DNA from: Ridgeia piscesae
Taxonomy: Eukaryota; Annelida; Polychaeta; Sabellida; Siboglinidae
Direction: 5' to 3'
DNA: 64,000 bases
Assembly (NCBI GenBank): GCA_025642075.2
Contig: JAODUO010000528.1
Span: 186,001-250,000 of the forward strand
Shown: in pieces, positions 1-13,265 of the stretch
Numbering within the stretch: position 1 is the stretch's first letter
How the letters are laid out: each line of letters opens with the position of its first letter
Translations under genes and position numbers: made by a program
The notes under the pieces: generated by a model
What the model saw: only the letters and a program-made list of their open reading frames with translations
The model's database searches: none
Told to the model about the DNA's origin: nothing

Positions 1-206
1 CGGGTGATATTTCATAATAACTTCCATAAACACGGAGTTGATTTTTTAATCACACAACACAACACAACATGTTGGTTGGTATGTTATCTACTAAAGCGTG
101 GCAGGTTATATTTGACAAAAATGGCGGATGATCTAAACAAGTGATGTTCCGAATGTATTTTAGGTGTTTGAATCGAAATTACATAATTATTCGCAATGAA
201 TAATGC

Positions 207-207
<1 letters not shown>

Positions 208-293
<86 letters not shown>
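208..293. repeat. (TA)n microsatellite
   Basis: An uninterrupted TA dinucleotide run of about 85 bp. It creates long Ile-Tyr reading frames on both strands that are not genes. Nothing recognisable lies on either side. Confidence 0.97.
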
Positions 294-297
<4 letters not shown>

Positions 298-1347
298 GTT
301 GGCACGTGTTTGCTTTCAAGGCAAAAACCAGAAACTACGCGGCAGAAATTAATTGCATTATAGTTCAAATTGAAACCTACAACATACGTCGTGAAATTCC
401 CAATGTCTGGTGCGATTGTCTTCGTCTTTTCTCTTCTATTGAGCGACATTTGTGTTGCTGTCTTATTTTCGCGTTTAAACCACATTTCTGAGTTGGATAC
501 TGCTGCTTCATGTTATAAATTCATAAACAACAAACAAAGAAAGAAAACAGCACAGTCACACCGTATTACCTCACGCTGCAAAATAGAAATTGACGTCGAG
601 TCTTAACAAAGGAAACGAAGCAACCTGATACCGACATCTTGTTTACTAAACGAAAACATTACATCAGCACTTATTTTGACTGCAGTTGCAAGGAGCTACT
701 TATACCTGCTTACCTAATCAACACCTGCACTCTGGGTTTCCCCGGCCTTTTATAAGTTTCAACAAATAAGATATACGAATTATTATACGGAATACGTAAA
801 TCTGTAATCCGCTTAAAACTGAATGGTAGGTTTTACAATAACACAACAACAACACACTCTGTTCTGTTCAAGTAGGCTCTAACCCGCATATCGCTTCACA
901 TGGTGACTCAGCCAAGGGGAAGTGCCATCTGTTGTTTCACTTTGTATTCTATTACTCATCGTTGGCTAGACGTAGGAAAGGCCGCGTGTGAATGCATTAA
1001 AATATGAAACACGACTCTTGAATAAACAAAGTGATTAGTGGTTCTCGTTCGCTGCATTGCTGTAGGCCAAAACACCGGCAGGGTGAAAGTTTACATTTAT
1101 CGAGAGTACAAACTGTGAGCATGCCGCCTGAAGAGCACCAGTCCACCTTTCTCAACACATCTAGTGTTGTCCGACGAGAAGTCACTTATGACAAGTAGCT
1201 TGCTCTGACAATGGGCGACATTATGCCATACTTTGCATACACAAACGATGCAGTTTAATGTCAACTTCACCAGTACGTGAGACTGTTTGTGTTACGTTCT
1301 TCGACTAATAATAATGTAAACTTAATTTAAACCCAACTCCAACAAAG
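294..1347. other. Intergenic, no gene seen
   Basis: AT-rich sequence with short reading frames of random composition. I see no codon bias, splice-site pairing or RNA gene. Confidence 0.6.
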
Positions 1348-1652
1348 TCATTGTCATCAACTTTAGATAGCTATAGGTTTTGTCCGCTTGTCACTTGTCA
1401 TTGTCATCAACTTTAGATAGCTGTAGGTTTTGTCCGCTCGTCACTTGTCGTTGTCATCAACTTTAGATAGCTGTAGGTTTTGTCTGCTCGTCACTTGTCG
1501 TTGTCACCAACTTTAGATAGCTGTAGGTTTTGTCCGCTTGTCACTGTCATCAACTTTAGATAGCTGTAGGTTTTGTCCGTTCGTCACTTGTCGTTGTCAC
1601 CAACTTTAGATAGCTGTAGGTTTTGTCCGCTCGTCACTTGTCATTGTCATCA
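1348..1652. repeat. 50-bp minisatellite, about 6 copies
   Basis: Tandem copies carrying the core CAACTTTAGATAGCTGTAGG followed by a TTTTGTCCGC segment. The period is exactly 50 bp between the copies at 1351, 1401, 1451 and 1501; a later copy has lost about 6 bp. Units differ by only a few transitions, so the array is recent. Confidence 0.93.
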
Positions 1653-2900
1653 ACTCCGAATCCTTATCTTGCAGCAGCGCAATAATACATGAACACTACG
1701 AAAAATCATAATTAGACCAAATAAGATGGCAGACCGAGTATGTTGTGAATGAAAGACCCAAACTTTGTCAATGGTTTATCAGGCTCGTCAAACAAAAATA
1801 AACCAAGCCTGCGTGTTTTGTTCATTACAGCACTTGTGAAAACATGTCGAGCTGTTCTTGGGCTGTTGCTATGCTGATGTACAGGTTTTGCGTTGCAAGT
1901 AAAACTGGATAAAAACTACATCCGCGTTCGAAATTATGCAACAGGATTTTGTTAGTCGTCACATCGTCTGCGACATAACAGTAAGACTTGTCTCCACATC
2001 CGGGATCATCAATAGAAGTGAAAATAACGCGAGTATAGACCGTGATCTGTACCGCCAGTTATGTGTTTTCCACTAAGTAATGTTTTCCACTAAGTAATGA
2101 TATGTTCAGAAATTGTTGGTTATATCATCGTAAATATTTTATCAGCTATACACAAACGCGATGTTGCGATGTGATGTTGAAACATTTGACACGTGATTTT
2201 CCAGATAATTTATGTCTGTCATGTCTGAGATATGTGGCGACATGTATCAGACATGAGGCCATAAGTGACGGCGACTCCCCTGTTTTACATTTTATGCATG
2301 TTTAGGGTTTCTTACTTCTCTGGCATAGCCAAGCAAAGCTGCCCAACGGCTTTATTATCTGGTCCATTACAAGTTTATGTTTTACTTAGTTTGGTCAAAT
2401 GTCCAGTATAAAAAGAGTCGGTGGTCATGCTAACTGTGACACGTTAACGCGGCAAGCTGTCTGCCTGTAATTGAAGCCCAGCGCCTGACGTGCAAAGCAG
2501 GCATCACACCACATGACCGACGCATAATGCGAAATGCATATTCATGCTGCATAAAGACCCACTACGTGATTTGTTGTCGTTCAGCTGACGTTTAGAATAA
2601 ACAGAACCAAACACTAATAAAAACATCATATTACAGCGATACTTTCGCAGAAACTGCAAAGCACGCTATAAGAGTGTCGCAGTCAACCAGGAGACGCAAT
2701 AACGCTCAGTATTCCTCAGTGGATACCTTTGAAATGTGTATGTGTAGCTAGCTCTTAATATGAATGTTTGCCGGTTGAGTTTACTTTTAAAGTAAAAAAG
2801 CATAGGTCGACTGTTAAAACGAAAGTGAAACAATGACTGAACGCACTAAAACGATACAGCTGTCTTAGGCGTAAGCGGGTATTTATAAATTATATTACAA
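1653..2900. other. Intergenic, no gene seen
   Basis: Mixed-composition sequence. The longest frame (2102-2305, plus) has no recognisable motif or GC3 bias and is taken as chance. Confidence 0.55.
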
Positions 2901-2996
2901 ATACACGGAGATCCTTGTCCCAGGATGTAACTCCTTCTTGGTGGCACGACATATCTGCCGAACTATGGCGGTCTTCGCGCTCCTTCTTACAGTGAC
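2901..2996. other. GC-rich coding-like islet (possible exon)
   Basis: About 95 bp of clearly higher GC than its AT-rich surroundings, open in several frames. On the plus strand a frame contains a Met followed by a hydrophobic run (AVFALLLTVTLIG) that resembles a signal peptide. On the minus strand another frame reads KTAIVRQICRATKKEL. It lies 230 bp from a second islet (3223-3338). It could be an exon or a decayed gene fragment; I cannot choose the strand and do not recognise the product. Confidence 0.25.
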
Positions 2997-3222
2997 ACTA
3001 ATAGGATACGAAACTCAGAAAATCATCATTTTCTTCTACGTTTCTTCTGTTTTATATTTCAACTAGGCCATGTTATACAAAGAACATCTTACGCACGGCT
3101 CTGAGTGAACACATTACCTGTCATTTGTCGTTGAATCGTTAATATAACCTGATTGTATTGCCGAATACCTTATAACAGGCTAAACTAGTTTATTTAACCT
3201 ATAAATAAAACTATCACGCCAG

Positions 3223-3338
3223 GTTCTGTTCGTCTACAAGTCCGCTGGAGTGCTTCTCGTGACATTCGAGGGACTCAAGAACGAACTGGAATTGGACTTG
3301 GCCGTAGCGTATGATGAACTCTATCCATTCGGAACCTG
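3223..3338 (+). CDS. Putative internal exon, unknown protein
   Basis: A 116-nt GC-rich open segment bounded by AG at 3221-3222 and a good donor (GTAAAT) directly after 3338. It reads in phase 0 as VLFVYKSAGVLL, then about 26 further residues ending in LYPFGTW. Many codons end in G or C, unlike the flanks. The minus strand of the same segment is also open (EWIEFIIRYGQ...) with an acceptor-like TTTACCAG, so the strand is uncertain. No family is recognised. It may be a lone exon of a gene outside the window or a relic. Confidence 0.3.
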
Positions 3339-3341
3339 GTA

Positions 3342-5022
3342 AATTTCATATATTTGTCAACATACTATCACTAGGCTAGTAAATATGCTGCTGACGTGAA
3401 AGCGACCCACGCAGTGCAAAACAAGAGGAATGATGGGCAGCTTTACATTTGTAGCGATATTATGGAGTATGGAATAAATGCATTTGAAATCTGGAAGAAA
3501 GATGTGGTGACTCTTCGCCTTTCTTATTGTGATTTTTGTGTATCCCGTCATGAGGCACAGTTGAAGAAACATATAAAACTTTGGGCGGATGATTGAACCA
3601 GTCCTGCCTAAATTAGAAACGTCATCACTCTTCAGCCTGTTCGTGATGCAATCGAAACATTAAAGGCGTGTGATTCTGCTGACTCTCACTCAATGAGTTC
3701 ATAACATCGAAATCTGTTAGTAAATAAAAGAAACTCGATGCCAGTGCACAGGGGGAAACGGTGTACCCTTTCATGAATCATAATGTTTAGTGACAGCCAC
3801 ACAATATTTCATAGGATTTCGTATATAATATGTACGTTTCTGTTAATAAACGATGCCGTGCGTTCGTGAGATCGCACTGTTATCAGACTGTTGGTGAATA
3901 AAAATGGGATGTCGACATTTGCTTTTGGAATGAGTCTGTCACGGAGGGTTGGCAACATCCGGTTGCACGGGATGGAACGGTAGCCAAGAGCCATATGGAG
4001 GAAACACACTTCCGGGTATATTGATGTCACTAGCACCCACTATGGTTGTTAGACACTAGAAAGGTCGGAACCAAACATATGAACTTGAGGTTTATTTAAA
4101 ACGTGGTCGTCATGTCATGGATGACAAAACAATATTTACAATGACCACGTTTGATTAGGATTGAAAAAGATAAATTCGTTGATTTATCTATCACGTGACC
4201 TGTATAGTCATGTCTGAAGTCATGTTGCAGTAGTGGCGTATTTCACACCGTTATTAAAAAAATTGGTGCAGCAAAGTTTGAAGGAGGTCAGAATATTGAT
4301 TGTGACAGAAGTAAGCAGCGATATACCGGGTATGTCACTACCACACTTATCCAGCACGCAGCGAGATGACGTCAGTGGGTGCAATTACGTCGCTGTTATG
4401 TGACGCCACTGGACTTGCGAATGTACATAGTCCGTGTTTGCCAAATTGCTTCGACCCACGTTGAGCAGTTGATCAAACAGGACTCTGCTAAACATCTTAG
4501 TTGCAGCGTTATCTCGCTTACTCGTTGGTTGCTCCGTGCTATTGAGTACACACGATTCGGAGTCGAATCTCGGCCCGGCCGAATCTGGGCCCAGGACAGG
4601 TGATGGGTACTAGGCTACTAGCAATCACATGGTAACCAGTTAAAACGCGAAATGATACACACATGCCTCTGTTGGCTGACGTAAGGCTACGTGTGGTCGT
4701 GGGTGCAGACGGAGATGTAATTTGACACGGAATAAACCGAAACCGAAATACCAACATTTCCACATTCCTCAGTTTGAAAATCCACAGATGACAGACTCAG
4801 AGTGAAAACCGAGGAATCTTTCGAAAAGACACTAGAAATAGACAATTTATGTTGAAACATCGCATCATCATTTCAAGACATAATCATTACTACGCGACTG
4901 GTTTCGTTGACTGAAATCAACGGGCACGCCTACGTATGACCTTCGCGTGCAATATATGCACGATAACATATGCTTTTACCAATACTAAATTGTTTAGTTA
5001 AAATATATCAGCCATGATCAAC
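3342..5022. other. Intergenic, no gene seen
   Basis: Frames at 3396-3596, 3809-4036, 4379-4603 and 4539-4763 have no recognisable motifs and no consistent codon bias. No RNA gene is visible. Confidence 0.5.
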
Positions 5023-6556
5023 ACAACGTGTCATGTAGTACAACAGCTGACAAACACACGACAGCTGACGATACAACGTGTCGTGTAGATACACACGACA
5101 GCTAACAATACAACGTGTCGTGTAGATACACACGACAGCTGACAATACAACGTATCGTGTAGATACACACAACAGCTGACAATACAACGTGTCATGTAGA
5201 TACACACAACAGCTGACAATACAACGTGTCATGTAGATACACACAACAGCTGACAATACAACGTGTCATTTAGATACACACAACAGCTGACAATACAACG
5301 TGTCGTGTAGATACACACAACAGCTGACAATACAACGGGTCGTGTAGATACACACAACAGCTGACAATACAACGTGTCGTGTAGATACACACAACAGCTG
5401 ACAATACAACGTGTCATGTAGATACACACAACAGCTGACAATACAACGTGTCATGTAGATACACACAACTGCTGACAGTACAACGTGTCATGTAGATACA
5501 CACAACAGCTGACAATACAACGTGTCGTGTAGATACACACAACCGCTGATAATACAACGTGTCATGTAGATACACACAACTGCTGACAATACAACGTGTC
5601 ATGTAGATACACACAACTGCTGACAATACAACGTGTCATGTAGATACACACAACCGCTGACAATACAACGTGTCATGTAGATACACACAACCGCTGACAA
5701 TACAACGTGTCATGTAGATACACACAACCGCTGACAATACAACGTGTCATGTAGATACACACAACCGCTGACAATACAACGTGTCATGTAGATACACACA
5801 ACTGCTGACAATACAACGTGTCATGTAGATACACACAACTGCTGACAATACAACGTGTCATGTAGATACACACGACAGCTGACAATACAACGTGTCATGT
5901 AGATACACACGACAGCTGACAATACAACGTGTCATGTAGATACACACAACCGCTGACAATACAACGTGTCATGTAGATACACACAACTGCTGACAATACA
6001 ACGTGTCATGTAGATACACACAACTGCTGACAATACAACGTGTCATGTAGATACACACAACTGCTGACAATACAACGTGTCATGTAGATACACACGACAG
6101 CTGACAATACAACGTGTCATGTAGATACACACGACAGCTGACAATACAACGTGTCATGTAGATACACACGACAGCTGACAATACAACGTGTCATGAGATA
6201 CACGTAACAGCTGAAAACACAACTTATCATCACGGACTTATCATGTAGATACACACAACAGCTGACAATACAACGTGTCACGTAGATACACGTAACAGCT
6301 GACAATACAACATGTCATGAGATACACGTAACAGCTGACAACACAACGTATCATCACGGACTTATCATGTAGATACACACGACAGCTGACAATACAACGT
6401 GTCACGTAGATACACGTAACAGCTGACAACACAACGTATCATCACGGACTTATCATGTAGATACACACGACAGCTGACAATACAACGTACCATATAGATA
6501 CACGTAACAGCTAACAATACAACATGTCATGTAGATACATACAACAGCTGACAATA
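5023..6556. repeat. 37-bp minisatellite, about 41 copies
   Basis: Tandem units built from ACAACGTGTCATGTAGATAC followed by ACACAACAGCTGACAAT. The spacing between successive ACAACGTGTC motifs is 37 bp. Many units carry the E-box hexamer CAGCTG; others have CCGCTG or CTGCTG. From about 6190 to 6480 a longer variant with an ATCATCACGGACTTATC insert recurs, which is a small higher-order structure. Cys-rich reading frames on the minus strand are by-products of the repeat. Confidence 0.96.
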
Positions 6557-6974
6557 CCAGGTCTTTATCTGATTGTTACAAGTGAGTTGCCAGTAATGCT
6601 TATATTATTTGGGTTGCAACACCATGGCGGTGAAGCCGCGTCCCCACATGTTTCATTAGTCCGTAGACATAAATAGCCCACTGTCTAGCGGAAAAGAGCA
6701 AAGTCGACATTACTTGTAGAAACAGTACACGACTGTTTTGTGTGATGACATTCCGCAAAACAGCGTGGTGTTTCGAATATGTATCGTTAACATTATCTCA
6801 ACACCGGACATGAACCCTATAGGACGATTACGACTGCTTAGAAATCACTGTTCGAACTACCACAGCGACATCATGGCAACATCTCGATCTACGAACTGAT
6901 CACACTGACGTCTGACAACGGTGGTTTATTAATCTTCGTGTACAAATATCAACACACACCACATGCACGCACTC

Positions 6975-7131
<157 letters not shown>

Positions 7132-7139
7132 ATGTGGAC

Positions 7140-8659
7140 ATGCTGTTAGGAACTACTGAGTGAACCAGAGTCTCAATATGTTTTTGAAACGCATCTAGCG
7201 AACGTATTGATGAATAGTTAGATGTAGTAAAACACTGAAACTGTGCAGGATTTACCCTTAGGCCAACTGGGCAGTTTGATGGGAAAGTTCGAGACCACTG
7301 AGATCCATTCGAAAAGGTCAACATCTGAGCCAGCTTCTCTCCCCACTCACTTGGTGGACAAATCAACAACTTTATAAATAGTTCGTACACCTGTAAATAA
7401 AGATTGAAAATTAACTCATTTGTCACGACCAACTCTATAGGATGTCACTCCGCGTACAGAGCAATGCTGCGACGTGAGCTGCTGCTATTGTAAGTGGCTA
7501 GCGTGGGAACGGAATAGCGTCAGGTTAAACATTCCTTGGCAGTGAGACAGCCTGTCCACTATGTAGGTCGTTTGTGAGTCTACACATTACATGTATGTAA
7601 ACTATTTTAGCCACATTGTTTGTACGAAACTACTCGACGTTAAACAACCAGTGACATATCATTGTTGTTATCTAATCATTGTTCGCACTTAATTGTCAAC
7701 TATTGATGTGAAGCATGATTTCTCAAGCTTTCAGTTTCAAAATGTACCGATACGCACAAACAAATAAATATTCCCAATCACGAATAAGCAGTCAAACTGT
7801 ACTCTATACATGGTTGCCATCGATTTTTTATTTGAAAGCTGAAATAGTTGATATCATAGACACAAATTTGCAGTGAATTAATATGCCCAATAGACTACAA
7901 ATCAATCTTCTCAATTCAATAAGAACATCAGTTATTACCAACTGTTTTCGAATTACCTTCAACGCTGAACGTTCTCCGTTTTAAACGAAGCATGACCAAC
8001 ACATTGTGCGTGGTGTATTTATGCTCACCGACAGCCGGATACTCGTCATGGAAGACAAACGTGAAAACTAGGTCATAGCAAATTACAAAGTAGAGTAATT
8101 TTTAAACTATCACGTTTCTACAACAGTACATCCTGATTGCAGAAATTTGTGATATGACTATTCAGAATACAATTGACTAGTCTGATTGATTTAAAAAAAT
8201 CTTAGTTATCTAATCATACCCAAGGTGAACAAAGGTTGAACGATTTTAATCTACATCAATCATAGTAGATATCCCAACTATGTAGTGACTAGCAATGCCA
8301 GTGCGGAGTGTCATTGAATACGGGTGGGTGTTGAACGGAGGAAAGTGTACATACATTGCTACATGATACTACAATTCACGAAATCGTCCCTCTGTTCATA
8401 TTCATACAGTTAGTTCGCCAATAACTGTAATGTGTACTAAGCGTGCTACATGTAATGTGAGAGAGAAATCAATATAGTTTCGCGGCCCATTTAGTTATGG
8501 ATAACTACCACCACTGAATACAAAGTATTTCTAAACAATCGAAATCGGGTAGATGTGAGGGGCTGTTGTCTTGTGCAATGCAGATAAGCTCACAAACCCT
8601 GCCAGGAACACGCACATTTGTCATTTTAACTGTACGTTCATACATTGCATGCGTGAGTC
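7140..8659. other. Intergenic, no gene seen
   Basis: AT-rich sequence without long frames, splice-site pairs or repeats that I can recognise. Confidence 0.6.
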
Positions 8660-9275
8660 GGTACGTACTCGGCATACAGGTGCAGTTGGTACGTACTCGG
8701 CATACAGGTGCAGTTGGTACGTACTCGGCATACAGGTGCAGTTGGTACGTACTCGGCATACAGGTGCAGTTGGTACGTACTCGGCATACAGGTGCAGTTG
8801 GTACGTACTCGGCATACAGGTGCAGTTGGTACGTACTCGGCATACAGGTGCAGTTGGTACGTACTCGGCATACAGGTGCAGTTGGTACGTACTCGGCATA
8901 CAGGTGCAGTTGGTACGTACTCGGCATACAGGTGCAGTTGGTACGTACTCGGCATACAGGTGCAGTTGGTACGTACTCGGCATACAGGTGCAGTTGGTAC
9001 GTACTCGGCATACAGGTGCAGTTGGTACGTACTCGGCATACAGGTGCAGTTGGTACGTACTCGGCATACAGGTGCAGTTGGTACGTACTCGGCATACAGG
9101 TGCAGTTGGTACGTACTCGGCATACAGGTGCAGTTGGTACGTACTCGGCATATAGGTGCAGTTGGTACGTACTCGGCATACAGGTGCAATTGGTACGTAC
9201 TCGGCATATAGGTGCAGTTGGTACGTACTCGGCATACAGGTGCAATTGGTACGTACTCGGCATACAGGTGCAGTT
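8660..9275. repeat. 28-bp minisatellite, 22 copies, open in all six frames
   Basis: Twenty-two head-to-tail copies of a 28-bp unit beginning GGTACGTACTCGGCATACAG and ending GTGCAGTT. Only a handful of substitutions occur (CATATAGG, GCAATT), mostly in the last five copies. Because 28 is not a multiple of three and the unit has no stop on either strand, all six frames stay open and encode 28-residue repeats. Frames of 167-252 codons result. There is no start context, splice signal or composition that singles one out as a gene. Confidence 0.96.
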
Positions 9276-9284
9276 GGTAGACTA

Positions 9285-10095
9285 GACAAGTGGCTCGGGC
9301 AACGTATACATCATGTGTCAGCGTCAGATAGAACAACTGTATCATATGCGCAGTCAGGCCTGATATAGGTCGCACGCACTCCACTGTAGCGAACGTACAA
9401 TAACGCAGTCATTTCCTCCCACGGTACTAATGGTGATTTTGCTCGTAGGGCCTATGCTCTTACGACATTTGTCCACAAGGTATTTATTACCTACGACACA
9501 TGACTCAAGTAGACGTCTCATCAGATCACTTCTCGGTCTTGCTAACGTTGTAAAACGGCAAAGTTAATTTAAACTATGCGTGCGATAGAATAGCATATGA
9601 TGATGTTTATTCATGATCTCATTTGACAATTACACATGGTTTCTGCGAACCACTATTTTAATTTAGTATACTAAACATATATGTACCCTGTCAATGTATA
9701 ATAAATTCCCACTTTTCCACCTAAATATATTCAACTTTGCTGCTTTACACCATACCGTTAGTATTCGACTTAGATATAAGATTATGCCAGTTTTTAAACT
9801 CTGTAGACTATACACGCTAACATAGCTGCGCACTGTGTAATGGGAACAAGCGTGCATTTTCACAGCGTGAGCACCGTGATCAGTGATACCTTTTGTTGTG
9901 AGTAACCGCCCTGTGAGCAAAATACAATATTATATTATACAAATAGCGGTAAAACATTTGAAATGAAGGTTGAAATTTCATCTACGTATTACTATATGGA
10001 TCATCAACATACGCACATATCAACGTACAAAATATTGCATACATTGCTTACACGAACATATTATTACACATATACAGATACGTACATACGTAGTA
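9285..10095. other. Intergenic, no gene seen
   Basis: No supported gene. The minus-strand frame at 9663-9920 has no recognisable motif. Confidence 0.55.
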
Positions 10096-10096
10096 A

Positions 10097-10127
<31 letters not shown>

Positions 10128-10335
10128 CATACATACATACATACGTACATACGTACATACGTACATACGTACATACGTACATACGTACATACGTACATAC
10201 GTACATACGTACATACGTACATACGTGCATTCGTGCATTCGTGCATTCGTGCATTCGTGCATACGTGCATACGTGCATACGTGCATACGTGCATACGTGC
10301 ACACGTACATACATATGTACATATGTACATATATA
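10096..10335. repeat. Tetranucleotide array (CATA/CGTA/CGTG variants)
   Basis: A run of CATA units passes successively into CGTACATA, CGTGCATT and CGTGCATA variants. The blocks are sharply separated, as expected from slippage that fixes new variants locally. His-Thr-Tyr-Ile frames across it are artefacts. Confidence 0.95.
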
Positions 10336-10351
10336 GTTACACGCATACACC

Positions 10352-10369
10352 CCCTACCCACCCACCCAC

Positions 10370-10464
<95 letters not shown>

Positions 10465-10472
10465 GCACGCAG
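10352..10472. repeat. (CCCA)n/(CA)n microsatellite
   Basis: A short CCCACCCACC segment precedes about 85 bp of CA, ending in CACGCACGCACG. Confidence 0.95.
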
Positions 10473-10512
10473 AGAAATATGCATGCATAAATACATGCGA
10501 ACATGCATCCAT

Positions 10513-10585
10513 AATAAAAATAATAATAATTTATTTTATAAAGCGCAATTTCCAATAAAAAGCTCAAAGCGTTGTACAAGATAAA
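10513..10585. mobile_element. Fragment of a TAAAGCGC-type short interspersed element
   Basis: An ATAATAATAAT run is followed by TTTATTTTATAAAGCGCAAT and then GCTCAAAGCGTTGTACAA. This ordered pattern (short A/T simple repeat, AAAGCGC, then CAAAGCG..GTACAA) resembles small non-autonomous repeats common in marine invertebrate genomes. A similar module lies at 35342-35410. The assignment rests on pattern memory only. Confidence 0.35.
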
Positions 10586-11083
10586 TAACTGAAACAGTAC
10601 ACGTGGCAGATATATAAGCACAGTAAATATAATCATTTAAATCACTTCATTAAACTAAATGAATAAACTGTTTTTAAACAATAGCAATAATGAGTAGATA
10701 AATAACGTATGAGTTGAGCAGTAAAAGCACAAAGAATGTAAAATGTCAGCAATATTCTGCTGTGAACATATACATGTGCATCTTTAGAGTGTGTCTGAAC
10801 ATTGATAGGATTCCACTATACTTTATATAAATCAGCAGCGAATTTCGTAGTCGATGTCCAATCACGTTGAAGGAATCACCAAAACTAACAAGTTTTGTTC
10901 GTGGCACTTGTAGCCGAAAAAATATTGACAAATACTAAATCCATAAAATATATTAACAAGTGCCATTGGGCAAACGAGCCAAGCAATTGTTAGCGAAACG
11001 TTCACACTGAATCCATGTTACTATGATATACTATATTGGATTTTAACATCACGCCTAGCCCTTTCAAACTGGCTGATTTACTG

Positions 11084-11782
<699 letters not shown>

Positions 11783-12769
11783 TCATCACACTCATAACAT
11801 TACGCATAATGCTCATAATCACACTCATAACATTACGCATAATGCTCATAATCACACTCATAACATTACGCACAATGCTCATCATCACACTCATAACATT
11901 ACGCACAATGCTCACCATCACACTCATAACATTACGCACAATGCTCATAATCACACCCATAACATTACGCACAATGCTCATAATCACACTCATAACATTA
12001 CGCACAATGCTCATAATCACACTCATAACATTACGCACAATGCTCATAATCACATCCATAACATTACGCACAATGCTCATAATCACACTCATAACATTAC
12101 GCACAATGCTCATAATCACACCCATAACATTACGCACAATGCTCATAATCACACTCATAACATTACGCACAATGCTCATAATCACACCCATAACATTACG
12201 CACAATGCTCATAATCACACCCATAACATTACGCACAATGCTCATAATCACACTCATAACATTACGCACAATGCTCATAATCACACCCATAACATTACGC
12301 ACAATGCTCATCATCACACTCATAACATTACGCACAATGCTCATCATCACACTCATAACATTACGCACAATGCTCATAATCACACTCATAACATTACGCA
12401 CAATGCTCATCATCACACTCATAACATTACGCACAATGCTCATAATCACACCCATAACATTACGCACAATGCTCATCATCACACTCATAACATTACGCAC
12501 AATGCTCATAATCACACCCATAATATTACGCACAATGCTCATCATCACACTCATAACATTACGCACAATGCTCATCATCACACTCATAACATTACGCACA
12601 AGGGTCATAATCACACCCATAACATTACTCACAAGGCTCATCATCACACTCAAAACAATACACACAATGCTCATCATCACACTCATAACATTACGCACAA
12701 TTCTCATCATCACACTCATAACATTACGCACAAGGCTCATAATACCACACATTAACATAGCACATACTC

Positions 12770-13265
12770 ACAATCACATCACTCATAACAAAAGCTCATA
12801 TCACCCATAACATTACCACAAGCTCATATCACACCATAACATTACCACAAGCTCATATCAACCATAACATTACCACAAGCTCATAATCACCCATAACATT
12901 ACGCACAAGGCTCATATCACACCCATAACATTACGCACAAGGCTCATCATCACACCATAAATTACGCACAAGGCTCATATCACACTACATTACCAAGGCT
13001 CATATCAACCATAACATTACGACAAGCTCATATCACACTCATAACATTACCACAAGCTCATATCACACCATAACATTAGCACAAGCTCATAATCACACTC
13101 ATAACATTACCCAAGGCTCATATCACACCATAACATTACGCCAAGGCTCATATCACACTCATAACATTACAAAGGCTCATCATCAACCATAACATTACCA
13201 CAAGGCTCATATCACTCATAACATTACCACAAGGTCATATCACCATAACATTACCACAAGGCTCA
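12770..13265. repeat. Indel-rich degraded zone inside the satellite
   Basis: Within this block almost every unit has lost one to several bases (ACCAC for ACGCAC, AAGCTC for AAGGCTC, CATATCAC for CATAATCAC). Units to the left and right keep the 33-bp period. The losses are mostly deletions in short repeats, which fits uncorrected long-read consensus errors at least as well as biological decay. A second such zone lies at 17040-17410. Confidence 0.8.

Noticed and set aside
4551..4600. GAGTCGAATCTCGG, resembling a tRNA T-arm
   Set aside because: I could not find the acceptor stem, A-box or anticodon arm at the required distances.
5023..6556. Regular repeats considered as a CRISPR array
   Set aside because: The units are directly tandem with no unique spacers, and the genome is eukaryotic.
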